Below, one piece after another: positions 50,549 through 60,318 of a DNA stretch of 60,363 bases. Origin of the DNA: Metaruminococcus_A gallistercoris (GTDB taxonomy: Bacteria > Bacillota > Clostridia > Oscillospirales > Ruminococcaceae). Under the pieces are notes generated by a model. The model was given only the letters and a program-made list of their open reading frames with translations. It searched no databases and was not told where the DNA came from. Position numbers and translations under genes: made by a program. Positions within the stretch are counted from its first letter, which is position 1, and each line of letters begins with the position of its first letter. The DNA lies in NCBI GenBank assembly GCA_904394975.1, contig CAJFNQ010000001.1:1-60363 (forward strand), read 5' to 3'.

Positions 50549-53500
50549 ATGGAATTTAACGTGTTTGAGTCAATTAAAATAGGTTTGGCGTCACCTGAGC
50601 AGATTCTGGAGTGGTCCTACGGTGAAGTAAAGAAGCCGGAAACCATCAACTACAGAACCCTCAAGCCGGAACGTGATGGTTTGTTCTGTGAACGCATCTT
50701 TGGGCCGACGAAAGACTGGGAATGCCACTGCGGTAAGTACAAACGTCTCCGCTATAAAGGCAAAATCTGTGACCGCTGCGGCGTTGAAGTCACCCGTTCC
50801 AAAGTTCGCCGTGAGCGTATGGGTCACATCAAACTGGCGGCGCCGGTTTCTCACATCTGGTATTTTAAAGGCATTCCTTCCCGCATGGGTCTGATTCTCG
50901 ATATCTCTCCCCGCCGGTTGGAAGAGGTCCTTTACTTTGCGAAATATATTGTAATCGATCCGGGCAATACGGTTCTCGAAAAAGGCCAGCTCCTTTCCGA
51001 GAAAGAGTATGCTGATATGCGCGAAAAGTACGAAGATGATTTCCGTGCCGCTATGGGCGCGGAAGCCATCAAGGAACTTTTGCAGGAGATCGACCTTGAA
51101 AAACTTTCCAAAGAGCTGAAAGATGAGCTGGAAGGTGCTTCCGGGCAGAAACGTGTCCGTTTGCTCAAACGGCTTGAAGTGGTGGAAGCATTCCGCATTT
51201 CCGGAAACCGTCCGGAGTGGATGATCCTTGACGTTGTTCCGGTCATCCCGCCGGATATCCGCCCGATGGTTCAGCTTGACGGTGGTCGTTTCGCGACTTC
51301 CGACCTGAATGATTTGTACCGCCGTGTCATCAACCGCAACAACCGTTTGCAGCGTTTGTTGGAACTCAACGCGCCGGACATCATCGTGCGCAATGAGAAA
51401 CGCATGCTCCAGGAAGCGGTAGACGCGCTCATCGACAACGGCCGCCGCGGCCGTCCGGTCACCGGTCCGAACAACCGTCCGCTCAAATCCATTTCGGATA
51501 TGCTCAAAGGTAAACAGGGCCGTTTCCGTCAGAACCTTCTCGGTAAACGTGTTGACTATTCCGGCCGTTCGGTTATCGTTGTCGGTCCGGAACTGAAAAT
51601 GTATCAGTGTGGTCTTCCGAAAGAGATGGCTCTGGAACTGTTCAAACCGTTCGTTATGAAACGCTTGGTGGAAACCGGCGCTTCCAACAATATCAAGAGC
51701 GCGCGTAAAATGGTTGAGCGCGCGAAACCAGAAGTTTGGGATGCGCTTGAAGTCGTCATCAAAGACCATCCGGTTCTGCTCAACCGTGCACCGACCCTTC
51801 ACCGTCTTGGTATTCAGGCGTTTGAACCGGTGCTCGTTGAGGGCCGTGCGCTGAAACTGCATCCGCTGGTTTGTACCGCGTACAACGCAGACTTCGACGG
51901 CGACCAGATGGCGGTTCACGTTCCGCTTTCCGCAGAGGCACAGGCAGAGGCCCGCTTCCTTATGCTGGCGGCAAACAACCTGCTCAAACCTTCCGATGGC
52001 CGTCCGGTCACCGTTCCGACCCAGGATATGGTTCTTGGTTCTTACTACCTGACCATGGTCAAAGAGGGTGAAAAGGGCGAAGGCAAGGTCTTCCGTGATT
52101 TCAACGAAGCGATTATGGCGTACCAGGAAGGAATCGTTTCCCTGCATGCGGCAATCAAAGTGCGTGTAACCAAAGATATTGGCGATCACAAGGTCAGCAA
52201 GATCATTGACGCGACAGTCGGCCGAATCATCTTCAATGACCCGATTCCGCAGGACCTTGGTTATGTGGATCGTACCAAGAGCGAAAACCAGTTTGATCTG
52301 GAAGTTTCCTTCTTGGTCGGCAAAAAGCAGCTCGGTCAGATTATTGACCGCTGCATCAAGCAGCACGGTACTGCTATGACCGCTGAAGTCCTTGACCGCA
52401 TCAAGGCGCAGGGCTTTAAATACTCCACCCGCGGCGCGATTACCGTTGCCGTTTGTGACGCAGTTGTTCCGCCGCAGAAAAAGCAGATGCTTGCTGACGC
52501 GGACGCGAAGGTCGCAAAAATCACCCGTCAGTTCCAGCGCGGTCTCATTTCCGATGAGGAGCGCAGCTCACTGGTACTTGACGTTTGGGCAAAGACCACC
52601 GAGGATGTTGCTGACGCGCTGAAAAACAACCTCGACCAGTATAACCCGATCTTCATGATGGCGGACTCCGGCGCGCGTGGTTCCATGAACCAGATTCGTC
52701 AGCTCGCCGGCATGCGCGGACTGATTGCAAACACCGCCGGTGTTACCATCGAAATGCCGATTCGTGCAAACTACCGTGAAGGCTTGAACATCTTGGAATA
52801 CTTCATTTCTTCCCGTGGTGCGCGTAAAGGTTTGGCGGATACCGCTCTGCGTACCGCAGACTCCGGTTACCTTACCCGCCGTCTGGTTGACGTTTCGCAG
52901 GATGTCATCATCCGTGAGCATGATTGCGGCACCCATAACGGCATTGAGGTTTACTCCATCAAAGAAGGCAATGAGATGATTGAACCGCTTCAGGAACGTC
53001 TTATCGGCCGCTATCTGGTGGAAGATTTCATCCATCCTGAAACCGGCGAATTGCTTGTTTCTAAGGATAAGATGATGGATGAAAACGATGCGAAGAAGAT
53101 CGTTGAGTCTGGTGCGGAAAGCGTCATGATCCGTTCGATCCTCACCTGTGAGGCGAAACACGGCGTCTGCACCAAATGTTACGGCGCAAACCTCGCAAAC
53201 GGAAAACCGGTTACTGTTGGTGAAGCGGTTGGTATCATTGCCGCTCAGTCCATCGGTGAGCCGGGTACCCAGCTGACCATGCGTACCTTCCATACCGGTG
53301 GTATTGCGTCGGCAGAAGATATTACACAGGGTCTTCCGCGTGTTGAAGAGCTGTTTGAGGGCCGCCGTCCGAAGAGCAGCGCTATCATCTCTGAGATTGC
53401 TGGTACGGTCCGTATGGAGGAGATCAAGCGCATCCGTAATGTAATCGTCACTTCTTCGGATGGAGACGAAAGAGCTTATCCGGTTCCGTATGGTTATCGA

Positions 53501-54091
53501 ATCCGCGTGATGGAAGGGGATACCGTTGCGGCTGGTGAAGCGCTGACTGAAGGTGCTGTCAATCCGCATGATATTCTTGATGTCAAGGGCGAAAAAGCCG
53601 TACAGAACTACCTCATTGCGGAGGTTCAGAAAACCTACCGGATGCAGGGTGTTGATATCAACGACAAACACATTGAGGTTATTGTTCGTCAGATGATGCG
53701 TAAAGTCCGTGTGGATGACGCAGGTTCGACCGGCCTGCTTGCAGGGTCTCTGATTGACCGTTCGGAGATCACACAGGAAAATCAGGAAATTGCACGCCGT
53801 ACCGCGGCGGGAGAAGAAGGGCTCACCCCTGCAACTTATATTCCTGTTCTGCTTGGTATTACCAAGGCGTCTCTGGCAACTGACAGCTTCTTGTCTGCTG
53901 CGTCCTTCCAGGAGACCACCCGCGTTCTTACCGAAGCGGCAATCAAGGGCAAGGTTGACCCGCTGCTCGGCTTAAAAGAAAATGTCATCATTGGTAAGCT
54001 TGTTCCGGCTGGTACCGGTATGAAGTGTTATACCGATGTTGAGGTTGTTCCTACTGTTACGGAACAGCATGAGCCGGTTCAGCAGTTATAA
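50549..54091 (+). CDS. rpoC: DNA-directed RNA polymerase beta' subunit
   Basis: The 1180-residue subunit is full length for Firmicutes. The N-terminal zinc site is CHCGKYKRLRYKGKICDRCG. The catalytic Mg site is NADFDGDQMAVHVPL, and the second zinc site is CEAKHGVCTKCYG. The trigger-loop region has EPGTQLTMRTFHTGG. With RpoB it forms the polymerase core. AAGGAGG precedes the ATG. A GC-rich hairpin follows the stop at about 54101-54128. Confidence 0.98.
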   Translation: MEFNVFESIKIGLASPEQILEWSYGEVKKPETINYRTLKPERDGLFCERIFGPTKDWECHCGKYKRLRYKGKICDRCGVEVTRSKVRRERMGHIKLAAPVSHIWYFKGIPSRMGLILDISPRRLEEVLYFAKYIVIDPGNTVLEKGQLLSEKEYADMREKYEDDFRAAMGAEAIKELLQEIDLEKLSKELKDELEGASGQKRVRLLKRLEVVEAFRISGNRPEWMILDVVPVIPPDIRPMVQLDGGRFATSDLNDLYRRVINRNNRLQRLLELNAPDIIVRNEKRMLQEAVDALIDNGRRGRPVTGPNNRPLKSISDMLKGKQGRFRQNLLGKRVDYSGRSVIVVGPELKMYQCGLPKEMALELFKPFVMKRLVETGASNNIKSARKMVERAKPEVWDALEVVIKDHPVLLNRAPTLHRLGIQAFEPVLVEGRALKLHPLVCTAYNADFDGDQMAVHVPLSAEAQAEARFLMLAANNLLKPSDGRPVTVPTQDMVLGSYYLTMVKEGEKGEGKVFRDFNEAIMAYQEGIVSLHAAIKVRVTKDIGDHKVSKIIDATVGRIIFNDPIPQDLGYVDRTKSENQFDLEVSFLVGKKQLGQIIDRCIKQHGTAMTAEVLDRIKAQGFKYSTRGAITVAVCDAVVPPQKKQMLADADAKVAKITRQFQRGLISDEERSSLVLDVWAKTTEDVADALKNNLDQYNPIFMMADSGARGSMNQIRQLAGMRGLIANTAGVTIEMPIRANYREGLNILEYFISSRGARKGLADTALRTADSGYLTRRLVDVSQDVIIREHDCGTHNGIEVYSIKEGNEMIEPLQERLIGRYLVEDFIHPETGELLVSKDKMMDENDAKKIVESGAESVMIRSILTCEAKHGVCTKCYGANLANGKPVTVGEAVGIIAAQSIGEPGTQLTMRTFHTGGIASAEDITQGLPRVEELFEGRRPKSSAIISEIAGTVRMEEIKRIRNVIVTSSDGDERAYPVPYGYRIRVMEGDTVAAGEALTEGAVNPHDILDVKGEKAVQNYLIAEVQKTYRMQGVDINDKHIEVIVRQMMRKVRVDDAGSTGLLAGSLIDRSEITQENQEIARRTAAGEEGLTPATYIPVLLGITKASLATDSFLSAASFQETTRVLTEAAIKGKVDPLLGLKENVIIGKLVPAGTGMKCYTDVEVVPTVTEQHEPVQQL

Positions 54092-54100
54092 AACGTTGAT

Positions 54101-54128
54101 TATGGCGCCGGAACATTCCGGCGCCATT
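54101..54128 (+). terminator. Hairpin after rpoC (terminator lacking a strong U tract)
   Basis: ATGGCGCCGGAA and TTCCGGCGCCAT form a perfect 12-base stem with a CA loop, but TGTCAGC rather than a T run follows. It may partly terminate or protect the rpoBC mRNA. Confidence 0.5.
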
Positions 54129-54215
54129 GTCAGCTTATTGGATTGCTGGTATAAACGGAATGAAGTTAGGCATTTTATATAGAAATATCGCTGTAAAGCA
54201 CATAAAATTCGGTTC

Positions 54216-54245
54216 TTGACAAACACTGTAAAAATGTGCTAATAT
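54216..54245 (+). promoter_or_regulatory. Probable promoter of rpsL-rpsG-fusA-tuf
   Basis: TTGACA (54216-54221), an 18-base spacer and TAATAT (54240-54245), about 118 bases upstream of rpsL, separating this transcript from rpoBC. Confidence 0.6.
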
Positions 54246-54363
54246 AAATTGGTGTGTTTTGGAGCTTTCCGCCCGAAAGTTCCCGCACCCGTATTGTTTT
54301 GGTATCTCCCGTGTAAATTGGTTCACGGTGGATATATATATAATTTTGTAAGGAGGTGCTTTC

Positions 54364-54786
54364 ATGCCAACCTTTAACCAGTTAGTCAGAAAAGGAAGAC
54401 AACCGGTCAACAAAAAGTCTAAGGCGCCTGCACTGCTCAAGGGCTACAACGCCAAGACAAAAACCGTTACGGATCAGGCTTCCCCGCAGAAACGTGGCGT
54501 TTGTACTTCGGTTCGTACCATGACCCCGAAGAAGCCGAACTCCGCTCTGCGTAAAGTTGCCAGGGTTCGACTGACCAACGGAAACGAAGTTACTGCTTAC
54601 ATTCCGGGTATTGGTCACAACCTTCAGGAGCACAGCGTTGTTTTGATTCGCGGCGGACGTATTCGTGACCTTCCTGGTGTGCGTTACCACATCATTCGTG
54701 GTACTCTTGATGCGCAGGGCGTTGCCAAGAGAAACCAGGGCCGTTCCAAATACGGCGCGAAACGACCGAAAGCTGGTGCGAAATAA
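54364..54786 (+). CDS. rpsL: 30S ribosomal protein S12
   Basis: The 140-residue protein contains the conserved decoding-centre segments TPKKPNSALRKVARVRL and GGRIRDLPGVRYHIIRG, the sites of streptomycin-resistance changes in other species. No known resistance substitution is evident. AAGGAGG precedes the ATG. It is the first gene of the str operon, followed by rpsG after 123 bases. Confidence 0.98.
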   Translation: MPTFNQLVRKGRQPVNKKSKAPALLKGYNAKTKTVTDQASPQKRGVCTSVRTMTPKKPNSALRKVARVRLTNGNEVTAYIPGIGHNLQEHSVVLIRGGRIRDLPGVRYHIIRGTLDAQGVAKRNQGRSKYGAKRPKAGAK

Positions 54787-54909
54787 GGTTTTTTGTGCGT
54801 GGAACCACTTAGTGGCTTTTGATATACATTCATTCGCCTCTAATTGGTGCCGACGGAAGATTAGCCTTTCGAGTACCGATGATATCATTTTATGAAGGAG
54901 GGAAGCGAA

Positions 54910-55380
54910 GTGCCGAGAAGAGGAAATATTGCAAAACGCGATGTTTTGCCGGACCCGCTTTATAATTCCAAGCTGGTAACACGCCTGATCAACAACGTCA
55001 TGTACGATGGTAAAAAGGGTGTTGCTCAGAAAATTGTTTACGGTGCATTCGATATTGTTGCTGAAAAAACCGGTAAAGAGCCTTTGGAAGTGTTTACCGA
55101 TGCAATGGAAAATATCATGCCTGTATTAGAAGTAAAAGCACGCCGTGTCGGTGGTGCGACCTACCAGGTTCCGATGGAAGTCCGCCCGGAAAGACGTCAG
55201 ACCCTGGGTCTGAGATGGCTCACACTGTACTCCCGTCAGCGCAGTGAGAAGACCATGAAAGAACGTCTCGCAAACGAAATCCTTGACGCGATCAACGGAA
55301 ACGGCGGCGCGGTCAAGAAACGTGAAGAGACCCACAGAATGGCAGAAGCGAACAAAGCGTTTGCTCATTACAGATGGTAA
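54910..55380 (+). CDS. rpsG: 30S ribosomal protein S7
   Basis: The 156-residue protein has exactly the usual length when started at the GTG at 54910 (MPRRGNIAKRDVLPDPLYNS). An in-frame ATG at 54892 overlaps the AAGGAGG that serves this GTG, so it is not the start. S7 nucleates assembly of the 30S head and lines the E site. It is the second gene of the str operon; fusA follows after 104 bases. Confidence 0.97.
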   Translation: MPRRGNIAKRDVLPDPLYNSKLVTRLINNVMYDGKKGVAQKIVYGAFDIVAEKTGKEPLEVFTDAMENIMPVLEVKARRVGGATYQVPMEVRPERRQTLGLRWLTLYSRQRSEKTMKERLANEILDAINGNGGAVKKREETHRMAEANKAFAHYRW

Positions 55381-55484
55381 GAAACCTGCCGTTTTTCAAT
55401 GCAGAAACAGGATATACCGTTATGGCTGCCTCCTGGTTTTGCTGTTAAGCTGTTTTTCCGAAATGATTTGGAGGTTATCTGTTT

Positions 55485-57569
55485 ATGGAAAGAGACGTTT
55501 CTCTTGAAATGACTCGTAACATAGGAATCATGGCGCACATCGACGCCGGTAAGACGACCACGACCGAGCGTATTCTGTTCTATACCGGTATCACCCATAA
55601 AATCGGTGAGGTACACGAAGGTGCCGCAACGATGGACTGGATGGTACAGGAGCAGGAAAGAGGTATTACCATTACCTCTGCTGCAACGACCGCTTACTGG
55701 AAAGGTCACAGACTCAACATCATCGATACCCCGGGGCACGTTGACTTCACTGTTGAAGTACAACGTTCTCTCCGTGTATTGGATGGTTCTGTTACGGTTT
55801 TCTGTGCTAAGGGCGGCGTTGAGCCTCAGTCTGAGACCGTATGGCGTCAGGCGGATGAATACCGTGTTCCGAGAATGGCGTATGTCAATAAAATGGACAT
55901 TATGGGCGCCAACTTCTACAATGTTGTGCAGATGATGCACGACCGCTTGAAATGTAATGCGGTTCCGATCCAGTTGCCGATCGGTGCTGAGGATACATTT
56001 AAGGGCATTATCGACCTTGTCGAGATGAAGGCTTACGTCTATTATGACGACCTTGGAAAAGATATCCGTGTGGAAGAAATTCCGGACGATATGAAAGACA
56101 AGGCGGAAGAGTACCGTTCTGCGCTGCTTGAAGCAGTTGCTGAGCAGGATGAAGAACTGATGATGAAATATCTCGACGGCGAAGAACTGACCGTTGAGGA
56201 GATCCAGAGCGCAATTCGTAAAGGCACGCTGGATAACTCCATCATCCCGGTCACCTGCGGTACTTCTTACAAAAACAAAGGTGTTCAGAAACTTCTGGAT
56301 GCAATCATTGCTTACATGCCGTCCCCGCTGGATATTCCGCCGATCAAAGGTGTGAATCCGGAAACCGACGAGGAAGAAGAACGCCCGGCAGATGATAACA
56401 ACCCGTTTGCTGCGCTGGCATTTAAGATTGCGACCGACCCGTTTGTTGGTAAACTTTGTTTCTTCCGTGTATATTCGGGTGTTGTAAAAGCCGGTTCTAC
56501 CGTTTACAACGCAAACAAAGACAGCAACGAACGTATGGGCCGTATCCTGCAGATGCACTCCAATCACAGAAAAGATCTGGAAGAGTGTTACTGTGGTGAT
56601 ATCGCTGCTGCGGTTGGCTTGAAAAATACCACAACCGGTGATACCCTCTGTGATCCGAAACACCCGATCATTCTTGAGTCGATGGAATTCCCGGATCCGG
56701 TTATCCGTGTTGCGATCGAGCCGAAGACCAAAGCTGGTCAGGAAAAAATGGGCATTGCCCTTGCAAAACTTGCTGAAGAAGACCCGACCTTCCGTACCTA
56801 TACGGATGAAGAAACCGGTCAGACCATCATCGCTGGTATGGGTGAGCTTCACCTTGAGATCATCGTTGACCGTCTGCTTCGTGAGTTTAAAGTAGAAGCG
56901 AATGTTGGTAAGCCGCAGGTTGCTTACAAAGAAACCATTCGCAAAATGGCTGATGTTGACCATAAATACGCTCGTCAGAGTGGTGGTAAAGGTCAGTACG
57001 GTCATGTTAAGATCAAAGTTGAGCCGAACGAGTCCGGTAAAGGATATGAGTTTATCAACGCGATCGTCGGTGGTGCGATTCCGAAGGAATACATTCCGGC
57101 TGTTGACGCTGGTATTCAGGGCGCAATGCAGTCCGGCGTACTTGCCGGCTATCCGGTTGTCGACTGTAAAGTAACCCTTTATGATGGTTCTTACCATGAA
57201 GTTGACTCCTCTGAAATGGCGTTTAAGATTGCTGGTTCCATGGCGTTCAAAGAGGCTATGAGAAAAGGTGATCCGGTCATTCTGGAGCCAATCATGAAGG
57301 TTACCGTTATTGTTCCGGAAGAGTACATGGGCGACGTTATCGGCGACCTGAACTCCCGCCGTGGTCAGATCCAGGGCATGGAAGCTCGTCCGGGTGCACA
57401 GCAGATCAATGCGTTTGTTCCGCTGTCTGAGATGTTCGGTTACGCAACCGATCTCCGTTCCAAAACACAGGGCCGTGGCCAGTATGTTATGGAACCGAGC
57501 CATTATGTTGAAGTACCGAAATCGATTGCGGAAGGCATTATGTCCAGCCGTGCAAAAAAGAACGATTAG
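55485..57569 (+). CDS. fusA: Elongation factor G
   Basis: The 694-residue GTPase has G1 AHIDAGKTTTTERI, switch II DTPGHVDFTVEVQRSL and G4 NKMDIMGA, followed by domains II to V. Domain IV has the conserved QSGGKGQYGHVKIKVEP. It drives ribosome translocation. GGAGG precedes the ATG. Full length and undisturbed, it lies in the usual rpsL-rpsG-fusA-tuf order. Confidence 0.98.
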   Translation: MERDVSLEMTRNIGIMAHIDAGKTTTTERILFYTGITHKIGEVHEGAATMDWMVQEQERGITITSAATTAYWKGHRLNIIDTPGHVDFTVEVQRSLRVLDGSVTVFCAKGGVEPQSETVWRQADEYRVPRMAYVNKMDIMGANFYNVVQMMHDRLKCNAVPIQLPIGAEDTFKGIIDLVEMKAYVYYDDLGKDIRVEEIPDDMKDKAEEYRSALLEAVAEQDEELMMKYLDGEELTVEEIQSAIRKGTLDNSIIPVTCGTSYKNKGVQKLLDAIIAYMPSPLDIPPIKGVNPETDEEEERPADDNNPFAALAFKIATDPFVGKLCFFRVYSGVVKAGSTVYNANKDSNERMGRILQMHSNHRKDLEECYCGDIAAAVGLKNTTTGDTLCDPKHPIILESMEFPDPVIRVAIEPKTKAGQEKMGIALAKLAEEDPTFRTYTDEETGQTIIAGMGELHLEIIVDRLLREFKVEANVGKPQVAYKETIRKMADVDHKYARQSGGKGQYGHVKIKVEPNESGKGYEFINAIVGGAIPKEYIPAVDAGIQGAMQSGVLAGYPVVDCKVTLYDGSYHEVDSSEMAFKIAGSMAFKEAMRKGDPVILEPIMKVTVIVPEEYMGDVIGDLNSRRGQIQGMEARPGAQQINAFVPLSEMFGYATDLRSKTQGRGQYVMEPSHYVEVPKSIAEGIMSSRAKKND

Positions 57570-57652
57570 GTCTTGAATTTTTCACCAATAATTGCTAGAA
57601 TAACTAGTAATGACATTTCCTAAAAAATGAACCGTTTAAGGAGGAAAACACA

Positions 57653-58855
57653 ATGGCAAAGGCTAAATTCGAAAGAACCAAACCGCATGTCAACATTGGT
57701 ACCATTGGCCACGTTGACCATGGTAAAACAACCCTTACCGCTGCTATCACCAAGGTTCTCAACCTCGAAGGCGACGCTGATTTCGTAGATTACGCGAACA
57801 TCGATAAGGCTCCGGAAGAGAGAGAGCGTGGTATTACTATCAATACCGCTCACGTTGAGTATCAGACCGAGAACCGTCACTATGCGCACGTTGACTGCCC
57901 GGGGCATGCTGACTACGTTAAAAACATGATCACCGGTGCTGCTCAGATGGACGGCGCTATCCTTGTTGTATCTGCAGCAGACGGCCCGATGCCGCAGACC
58001 CGTGAGCACATTCTGCTTGCTCGTCAGGTTGGCGTTCCGTACATTGTTGTATTCATGAACAAAGTTGACCAGGTTGACGATCCGGAACTGCTTGAGCTCG
58101 TTGAGATGGAGATCCGTGATCTTCTGAACGAGTACGAGTTCCCGGGCGATGACACCCCGATCATCAAAGGTTCCGCTCTGAAAGTTCTCGAGAGCACTTC
58201 TACCGATCCGAACGCTCCGGAATATGCTTGCATCCATGAGTTGATGAAAGCTGTTGACGAGTATATCCCGACTCCGGACCGTAAAGCTGATCAGCCGTTC
58301 CTCATGCCGGTTGAAGACGTCTTCACCATCACCGGCCGTGGTACTGTTGCTACTGGTAGAGTTGAAAGAGGCCAGCTCAATACTGGTGACGAAGTTGAAA
58401 TCATCGGTTTGACCGAAGAGAGAGCGAAAACCACTGTTACTGGTATCGAAATGTTCCGCAAGATCCTCGACTATGCTGAGGCTGGCGACAACATCGGTGC
58501 TCTGCTCCGTGGTGTTCAGCGTTCTGACATCGAGCGTGGACAGGTTCTCTGCAAACCGGGCACCATTCATCCGCACACCAAATTCAAAGGCCAGGTTTAC
58601 GTCCTGAAGAAAGAAGAAGGCGGCCGTCATACCCCGTTCTTCAACAACTATCGTCCGCAGTTCTATTTCAGAACCACTGACGTTACCGGCGTTATCACTC
58701 TTCCGGAAGGCACCGAGATGTGCATGCCGGGCGATAATGTAACCATGGACGTTGAGCTCATCACCCCGATTGCTATCGAGGAAGGTCTCCGCTTCGCTAT
58801 TCGTGAAGGCGGCCGTACCGTTGGCTCTGGCGTTGTTACTGCTATCAACGAGTAA
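57653..58855 (+). CDS. tuf: Elongation factor Tu
   Basis: The 400-residue GTPase has G1 GHVDHGKTT, effector region ERERGITINTAHVEYQT, G3 DCPGHADYVKNM and G4 NKVDQV, then two beta-barrel domains. It delivers aminoacyl-tRNA to the ribosome. AAGGAGG precedes the ATG. A terminator right after the stop shows the S10 operon is not attached as it is in many Firmicutes. Confidence 0.98.
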   Translation: MAKAKFERTKPHVNIGTIGHVDHGKTTLTAAITKVLNLEGDADFVDYANIDKAPEERERGITINTAHVEYQTENRHYAHVDCPGHADYVKNMITGAAQMDGAILVVSAADGPMPQTREHILLARQVGVPYIVVFMNKVDQVDDPELLELVEMEIRDLLNEYEFPGDDTPIIKGSALKVLESTSTDPNAPEYACIHELMKAVDEYIPTPDRKADQPFLMPVEDVFTITGRGTVATGRVERGQLNTGDEVEIIGLTEERAKTTVTGIEMFRKILDYAEAGDNIGALLRGVQRSDIERGQVLCKPGTIHPHTKFKGQVYVLKKEEGGRHTPFFNNYRPQFYFRTTDVTGVITLPEGTEMCMPGDNVTMDVELITPIAIEEGLRFAIREGGRTVGSGVVTAINE

Positions 58856-58864
58856 TTTACGTTC

Positions 58865-58900
58865 AAAAAGCTCCTGCTTTTGCAGGAGCTTTTTCTTTTT
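58865..58900 (+). terminator. Rho-independent terminator
   Basis: AAAAAGCTCCTGC, TTTT loop, GCAGGAGCTTTTTC with further T residues, 10 bases after tuf. Confidence 0.95.
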
Positions 58901-58984
58901 TATTATATCTTTTGCTGGTTGAATGAATGTATTAAGCTAAAATATTAGGTTGCCTGGATTTGTCCGCAAGTATGTAATTCACAT

Positions 58985-59013
58985 TTGTGTTTTTTTCTGG
59001 TGTGTGGTACTAT
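58985..59013 (+). promoter_or_regulatory. Probable promoter of rsmE
   Basis: TTGTGT (58985-58990), a 17-base spacer and TACTAT (59008-59013), 42 bases before the rsmE start. Confidence 0.5.
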
Positions 59014-59055
59014 AAAAACAAAGTCTGTATAAACTATATTCGGGGTGATCGGTTC

Positions 59056-59778
59056 ATGCCGCGTTTTTTTGTGGAAGAAATCAAAGGAAATGAAATGGTG
59101 CTTACCGGGGAAAATGCCAGTCATATTGCCCGGTCTCTCCGAATGCGTTGTGGAGATATTATTACGTTATCCGATGCGAACGGCTTGGATTGTGAGGCGA
59201 AATTGACTTCAGTTTCGCCGGATGAAGTGACTGTGACGATTTTGGAGACCCGCTGCAACACCAGTGAGCCCACTGTAAAAGTAACCTTATTTCAGGCTTT
59301 GCCGAAAGTTGGAAAATTTGAAACGATTGTGCAAAAATCGGTCGAATTGGGCGTTTATAATATTGTGCCGATTATTACGTCACGTTGTGTATCGCGCCCG
59401 GATGCAAAATCCATGCAAAAAAAGGTAGAACGATACAATAAAATCGCTTTGGAAGCGGCGAAGCAGTCAGGAAGAGGCTTGATTCCAAAGGTTGAATCAC
59501 TGCTTACATTTGATGAGATGCTAAAGTGCTTTTCGCAATTTGATTATACCCTGTTGTTTTATGAAGAAGGCGGTTCACGATTGGAAGAGCTCCTTCCGGA
59601 AGAGGCGAAAAATGTTGCTATTGTAATTGGAAGCGAGGGCGGATTTTCACCCGAAGAGGTGAAGAAGGCGTGCGAAGCTGGTGCGTTGATCGGCACGCTT
59701 GGGCCGCGGATTCTCCGATGTGAAACGGCGCCTATTACAGCGCTGTCGATTGTTATGTTCCGCACAAAAAATATCTGA
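59056..59778 (+). CDS. rsmE: 16S rRNA (uracil-1498-N3)-methyltransferase RsmE
   Basis: The 240-residue protein has a PUA-like N-terminal domain (MPRFFVEEIKGNEMVLTGE) and a SPOUT/trefoil-knot methyltransferase domain with the SAM-binding IGSEGGFSPEEVKKACEAG and LGPRILRCETAPITAL. It methylates U1498 of 16S rRNA. The ATG at 59056 gives the standard length; a longer upstream frame from 58987 lies across the promoter. It is followed 74 bases later by a small membrane protein gene. Confidence 0.95.
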   Translation: MPRFFVEEIKGNEMVLTGENASHIARSLRMRCGDIITLSDANGLDCEAKLTSVSPDEVTVTILETRCNTSEPTVKVTLFQALPKVGKFETIVQKSVELGVYNIVPIITSRCVSRPDAKSMQKKVERYNKIALEAAKQSGRGLIPKVESLLTFDEMLKCFSQFDYTLLFYEEGGSRLEELLPEEAKNVAIVIGSEGGFSPEEVKKACEAGALIGTLGPRILRCETAPITALSIVMFRTKNI

Positions 59779-59852
59779 AACCAGTTGATAAATTACAGGG
59801 GTTGGTATATAATATTTTTATAGAGTTGATTCATCAGTCAGGAGGGATCAGT

Positions 59853-60083
59853 ATGAATAAAAAGAATACATTTTGGGTCTGGATTGTAGCAGGAATTACT
59901 GCTTTGGCAGGTATTGCAGTTGCAATAGCGGTATTTGTCAAACGTGCAGGGAAGAAACTGCAGAAAGATCTGGAGTTTGATGATAGCATCTATTTTGAAG
60001 ATGAAGATTCTTATGATGAGATTCCGGAAGATGACGAAGTTTCTTCTGAGGATGAAGAAGCCGAGGAAGACAAAGAAGAGTGA
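59853..60083 (+). CDS. Small single-helix membrane protein with acidic tail
   Basis: The 76-residue protein has one N-terminal helix (about 6-27), a short basic turn (KRAGKKLQK) and a highly acidic C-terminal tail of Asp and Glu repeats. The basic turn predicts a cytoplasmic tail. The ATG at 59853 follows AGGAGGGA. The family is unknown; YtxH-like proteins have a similar layout. Codon use and the strong ribosome binding site support it being real. It may be co-transcribed with rsmE. Confidence 0.7.
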   Translation: MNKKNTFWVWIVAGITALAGIAVAIAVFVKRAGKKLQKDLEFDDSIYFEDEDSYDEIPEDDEVSSEDEEAEEDKEE

Positions 60084-60092
60084 TTCAGTTAG

Positions 60093-60128
60093 ATTTGTGC
60101 TGTACAGTTAAAGCTGTACAGCACAAAT
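60093..60128 (+). terminator. Rho-independent terminator
   Basis: ATTTGTGCTGTACAG, TTAAAG loop, CTGTACAGCACAAAT then TTTCC: a 15-base perfect stem 10 bases after the small membrane protein gene. Confidence 0.85.
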
Positions 60129-60133
60129 TTTCC

Positions 60134-60162
60134 TTGACAGGTTATATGATGTATGCTATAAT
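60134..60162 (+). promoter_or_regulatory. Consensus promoter of the initiator tRNA gene
   Basis: TTGACA (60134-60139), exactly 17 bases, TATAAT (60157-60162): a perfect consensus promoter 32 bases before the tRNA. Confidence 0.92.
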
Positions 60163-60194
60163 AAATGAGCAGTTAAGTGATATTTACTTTATAT

Positions 60195-60271
<77 letters not shown>

Positions 60272-60277
60272 AGTCTG

Positions 60278-60318
60278 TTACCGTTGTTGATACAATATCA
60301 GCAACGGTAATTTTTTGT
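60278..60318 (+). terminator. Rho-independent terminator after the tRNA
   Basis: TTACCGTTGTTGA, TACAATA loop, TCAGCAACGGTAA then TTTTTTG. Confidence 0.92.

Noticed and set aside
50591..52366. Long open frames antisense to rpoB, rpoC, fusA and tuf
   Set aside because: The sense genes are full-length core genes. The antisense frames lack starts with binding sites and any family resemblance.
54892..54909. Upstream ATG start for rpsG
   Set aside because: It overlaps the AAGGAGG that serves the GTG at 54910. The GTG start gives the standard 156-residue S7.
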